Origin: Ciona savignyi
Taxonomy: Eukaryota; Chordata; Ascidiacea; Phlebobranchia; Cionidae
Direction: 5' to 3'
Length of the DNA: 64,000 nt
Assembly (NCBI GenBank): GCA_000149265.1
Contig: CH003295.1
Location: 202,902-266,901, forward strand
Shown here: positions 60,998-64,000 of the stretch, in pieces
Numbering within the stretch: position 1 is the first letter of the stretch
How the letters are laid out: every line of letters starts with the position of its first letter
Notes under the pieces: model-generated
Told to the model about the DNA's origin: nothing
Databases searched by the model: none
The model's input: only the letters and a program-made list of their open reading frames with translations
Position numbers and translations under genes: made by a program

Positions 60998-63900
60998 TCT
61001 AATAATTTTATAAACGATCTATTTAAATCTGAAAGGTCCAGAAACAGAACAGTTACGCATTTTTTAGTTTTTTTGATTAAAACAACGATTAATGACTGAT
61101 AACTTTAAGCAATTTAAACATAGGTTTGCTTTTATTGACGTCTAATTGGTATGCGCTTGACATATATTCTGCTTAACTTTTGTTATAAACAATCATATCC
61201 GGTGGCACAACTATACAAACCAAGATTACCAAAACTTCGCTTGTTTCTACTGTAACTCAAATTATCTCTATTAAGCATTATTCTTTGATCAGGTTAAGGA
61301 AACAATTTTTATATTTAATGCTGCCTTGCTTTACATGTAATATACTAACTCCACAAGACTAATATTACGCAGGGTTCGGTGGAAGATGGCCGGACTTCCT
61401 TTAAGCACTTAGGGTAACCAGGACGATAACAACTAAAACGTTTACGAACCTTGGTCATCAAGGCTTATATATAAATTAGTACCGTACGACGGTAATTTTA
61501 GTCTATCGACCAAATACTAAAGTCATCTACTTGAATCGAGTCGAAACGACAGTAAATTCAAATTTGTTAACAAAGTATTTTAATTATACCGCAAATCTCG
61601 AATGTGACTGAATAGAAATAAAATCGCTTCTGATCTATATTAGCTCAACTCTGGATGACCACTGCTTAACGTCTAATTAGCAGTGGCTCACCGTGGAGTG
61701 CGACTTACAGTATCTGAGCTCCTGTCTGATGAACGATTTGATTGAAACGTGAGGCGTGAATGAACGACCAAACGCGCACACGCCTGCCATTAGGAAAGGA
61801 AAGCGTGGGTGTGCTCGAGCTCTTGTCATCTTTAAAAGTTGAGTCTACTCCCTGGTAGGACGACGGAAATGTATCGAATTCGAAGCGATCCCTTAACTAC
61901 ATTCATTCTTGTTTTTATATCTACAACTAATGGAGTTTATAAAATTCAAACAGAAATACTGCGGCTTTCACAAGTCAACTTTGGTTTTAAAATGTTATTG
62001 CATTCAACTCAGAACATGCCGAAGTTGTCAATTCCCGTTGAATATTATTACCAGCCAATACATATACTTTATTTGCGAAATTTTGCAGTAAATATTATAA
62101 TGATGTTTTATACTTCATTAAGTGAACATTCTTTAATTTTAGAATTGTTTTACTAACCTAAAAACGCTGTACAAACATTATGAAACAGGATTGCATATAT
62201 TTACATGAAATACATAGGCATTGTTTTTGAAGCATATTGTTCGTTTAATGAGTTTTCGCTCTCTAAAATTTAAAGTTCAAGTTTGGGACACAGTTCAAGT
62301 TTGAATAAAGGTACGCGTGCAAATCTGCAAAATGACACTCTATTGCAGCACGTCATTGTTAAAAACAAGGTCTCGGTCGTAGCATGCATATCTTTTTAAT
62401 AGGCTATTTTCTTTTCAATTTATATATTAATAAATTAATTATATTTCATTGAGTGCAATTGGTAACAACTATAGGGATTGAAGAAACAAAACTCGTTACT
62501 GATCCGATAAGCAGATACATCCGAACCACACATTCTTCATTTTACCAAGCATCTTCTGCCGTTTTATCGTCCGTTATATTTCTTCGAAATCACAGCAATC
62601 TCAAATAAGCCCCTAGATCAAATGGTGCGCCACTATAACCACTGTGCTGGAAGCGTTTGTTAAGTATTATTAATATACTGTTAGGTAATGATCCAATTAT
62701 GGATTGCGAAGGCACCGTGCCCACGGTGTATATTCTAATTTTCATGGGCGCTATAGGAAATCTGAAATGCTTGCGTGGGACAGGGATTTCTGTGGTCGTA
62801 ATTATACCTCTTCCTTTCGGATTAAAACTCATACACTTAATAATGTGGGCTTGAATATTCCTTAATTTATGTAAATTTATAGCAAGTAGCTTTTTGCCGA
62901 TATTTGTGTATATTCGTAAAACGATCTTGTTCTTTAGCTTTTATGCTAACGTTTTTGGAAGTGCAAGCATTCCAATATACACAACTAAAAGAACGTTAGT
63001 TATTTATTTTAAGTTGGTGGGAATAAAAACGGCATGGCAGTACTTTTCATAGAGAACTAAAAGCTGGTTTAAGCCTTGATTCTAAGAAACGTCGCTTAAG
63101 ATTGAAGTAATAAAATATATTAAAGTACTTGTATTGTGGGCACGCGGCCTTTGGCAGTTGGCCTGTGTTATCACTGTTTGTTATAACAAGTGTTTTAATG
63201 TTGAATTGCAGGGAGATCATACATATTCCGTCGTCACATCCCCGGGCGGATGCTGTAAAATATTCTGGTCAAATCGGTTATGTTCTCATCACTTTCACTC
63301 GGGACACGGTGTGTCGCTCAACGGATGGATGTGGCGTAATCATTACCGCCTTGATATCCACGCCATAAAAGCAGGTTGTACACAAATGTCTCTATCACAA
63401 AAAAACGTTAAGTTTACCCGAATCATGGTGTAGCAGCCTTTTTAAAATATACTTTTGCGGTTCACACCTTAACTGTATGAGCAAACATCTATTAGGTTTG
63501 TTTGTATGCAGTGCAAAACTTTCTGCATCGTACCATGGACCTTGTTTGGTTGTTAGACACAACACTATCACGACTTTCATGTAACTCAATCCCCTATACG
63601 TTGCCTGGCCGGACATCTCGCGATCTTCGAAAGCGTAAATGCGGATGTAATAGCTTGATTAGTGTCCGCTTCCCACTGATATGGCTGTAGTGGGATACAT
63701 GGACATATGGTTCCACATCGTGTTCGTTTACTATGGATTGTTTGAAAGTTAATTGGTTTTGCATTATATCCATGACTCTCTGTAGTATGATACATTGTTC
63801 CTATACCACGAGCTTCTGGCCCTGATTGATTAACTAACTACTTAATCATCCTCAAATTAATATCTTGTTGCATTCTTCTGTAACATTTCGGAATTACTTT

Positions 63901-64000
63901 GTTTACAAATTACCGCAAAAATATAGAACTAACATTTATTTTATTTACACTGTAATGATAAACATGTGTGCGAACACAAACACACACACATATACATATA
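60998..64000. other. bHLH upstream region and unresolved DNA to window end
   Basis: Upstream sequence of the Mist1-like gene, with an 8-bp inverted repeat (ccactgct ... agcagtgg) at about 61661-61688. Slightly GC-richer islands at 62590-62850, 63210-63380 and 63590-63690 carry open frames on both strands and could be exons of a gene running out of the window. I could not decide the strand or find a family. The window ends in a CA/TA-rich simple stretch (63969-64000). Confidence 0.4.

Noticed and set aside
1-64000. CRISPR arrays, operons or bacterial-type signals
   Set aside because: No direct-repeat/spacer arrays and all genes are spliced; the window is eukaryotic nuclear DNA.

Overview
This window looks like nuclear DNA of an invertebrate chordate, most probably a tunicate of the Ciona type. 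That is an inference from AT-rich sequence, compact genes with many short GT-AG introns, vertebrate-style gene families and a tRNA-derived SINE scattered through introns and intergenic DNA. No species was checked against a database. One 100-N assembly gap lies at 17205-17304. I rebuilt seven protein genes exon by exon. All seven keep reading phase across every junction I propose.

Layout: (1) 43-5127 (+), the 3' part of a BTB-BACK-Kelch gene. (2) 6719-8433 (-), a three-exon rhodopsin-class peptide or chemokine-like GPCR that lacks several activation-switch residues. (3) 8434-17850, about 9 kb with no gene I can support. (4) 17851-21224 (+), plasmanylethanolamine desaturase (PEDS1/TMEM189/Kua), five exons, 275 aa. 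(5) 23723-23794 (+), tRNA-Cys(GCA), followed by a hAT-type miniature element with an exact 8-bp target duplication. (6) 24706-30212 (-), a 13-exon C2H2 zinc-finger protein, 604 aa. (7) 31541-55606 (-), a roughly 50-exon gene for a protein of about 3,180 aa with the order TM1, PLAT, TM2-TM3, a loop of about 2,600 aa, TM4-TM5, tail. It resembles the front half of the polycystin-1 membrane region and has no ion-channel half. (8) 56698-57484 (+), a CXorf65-like small protein, 181 aa, divergent from gene 7. (9) 59309-60997 (-), a Mist1/BHLHA15-type bHLH factor with a very long N-terminal extension. The last 3 kb holds no convincing gene.

The genes do not form a pathway. The standout is gene 7: a polycystin-1-like scaffold with a giant Cys-rich insertion where relatives have a loop of a few hundred residues. 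Its introns also carry many SINE copies and a piggyBac-type miniature element inserted five bases after a splice donor.
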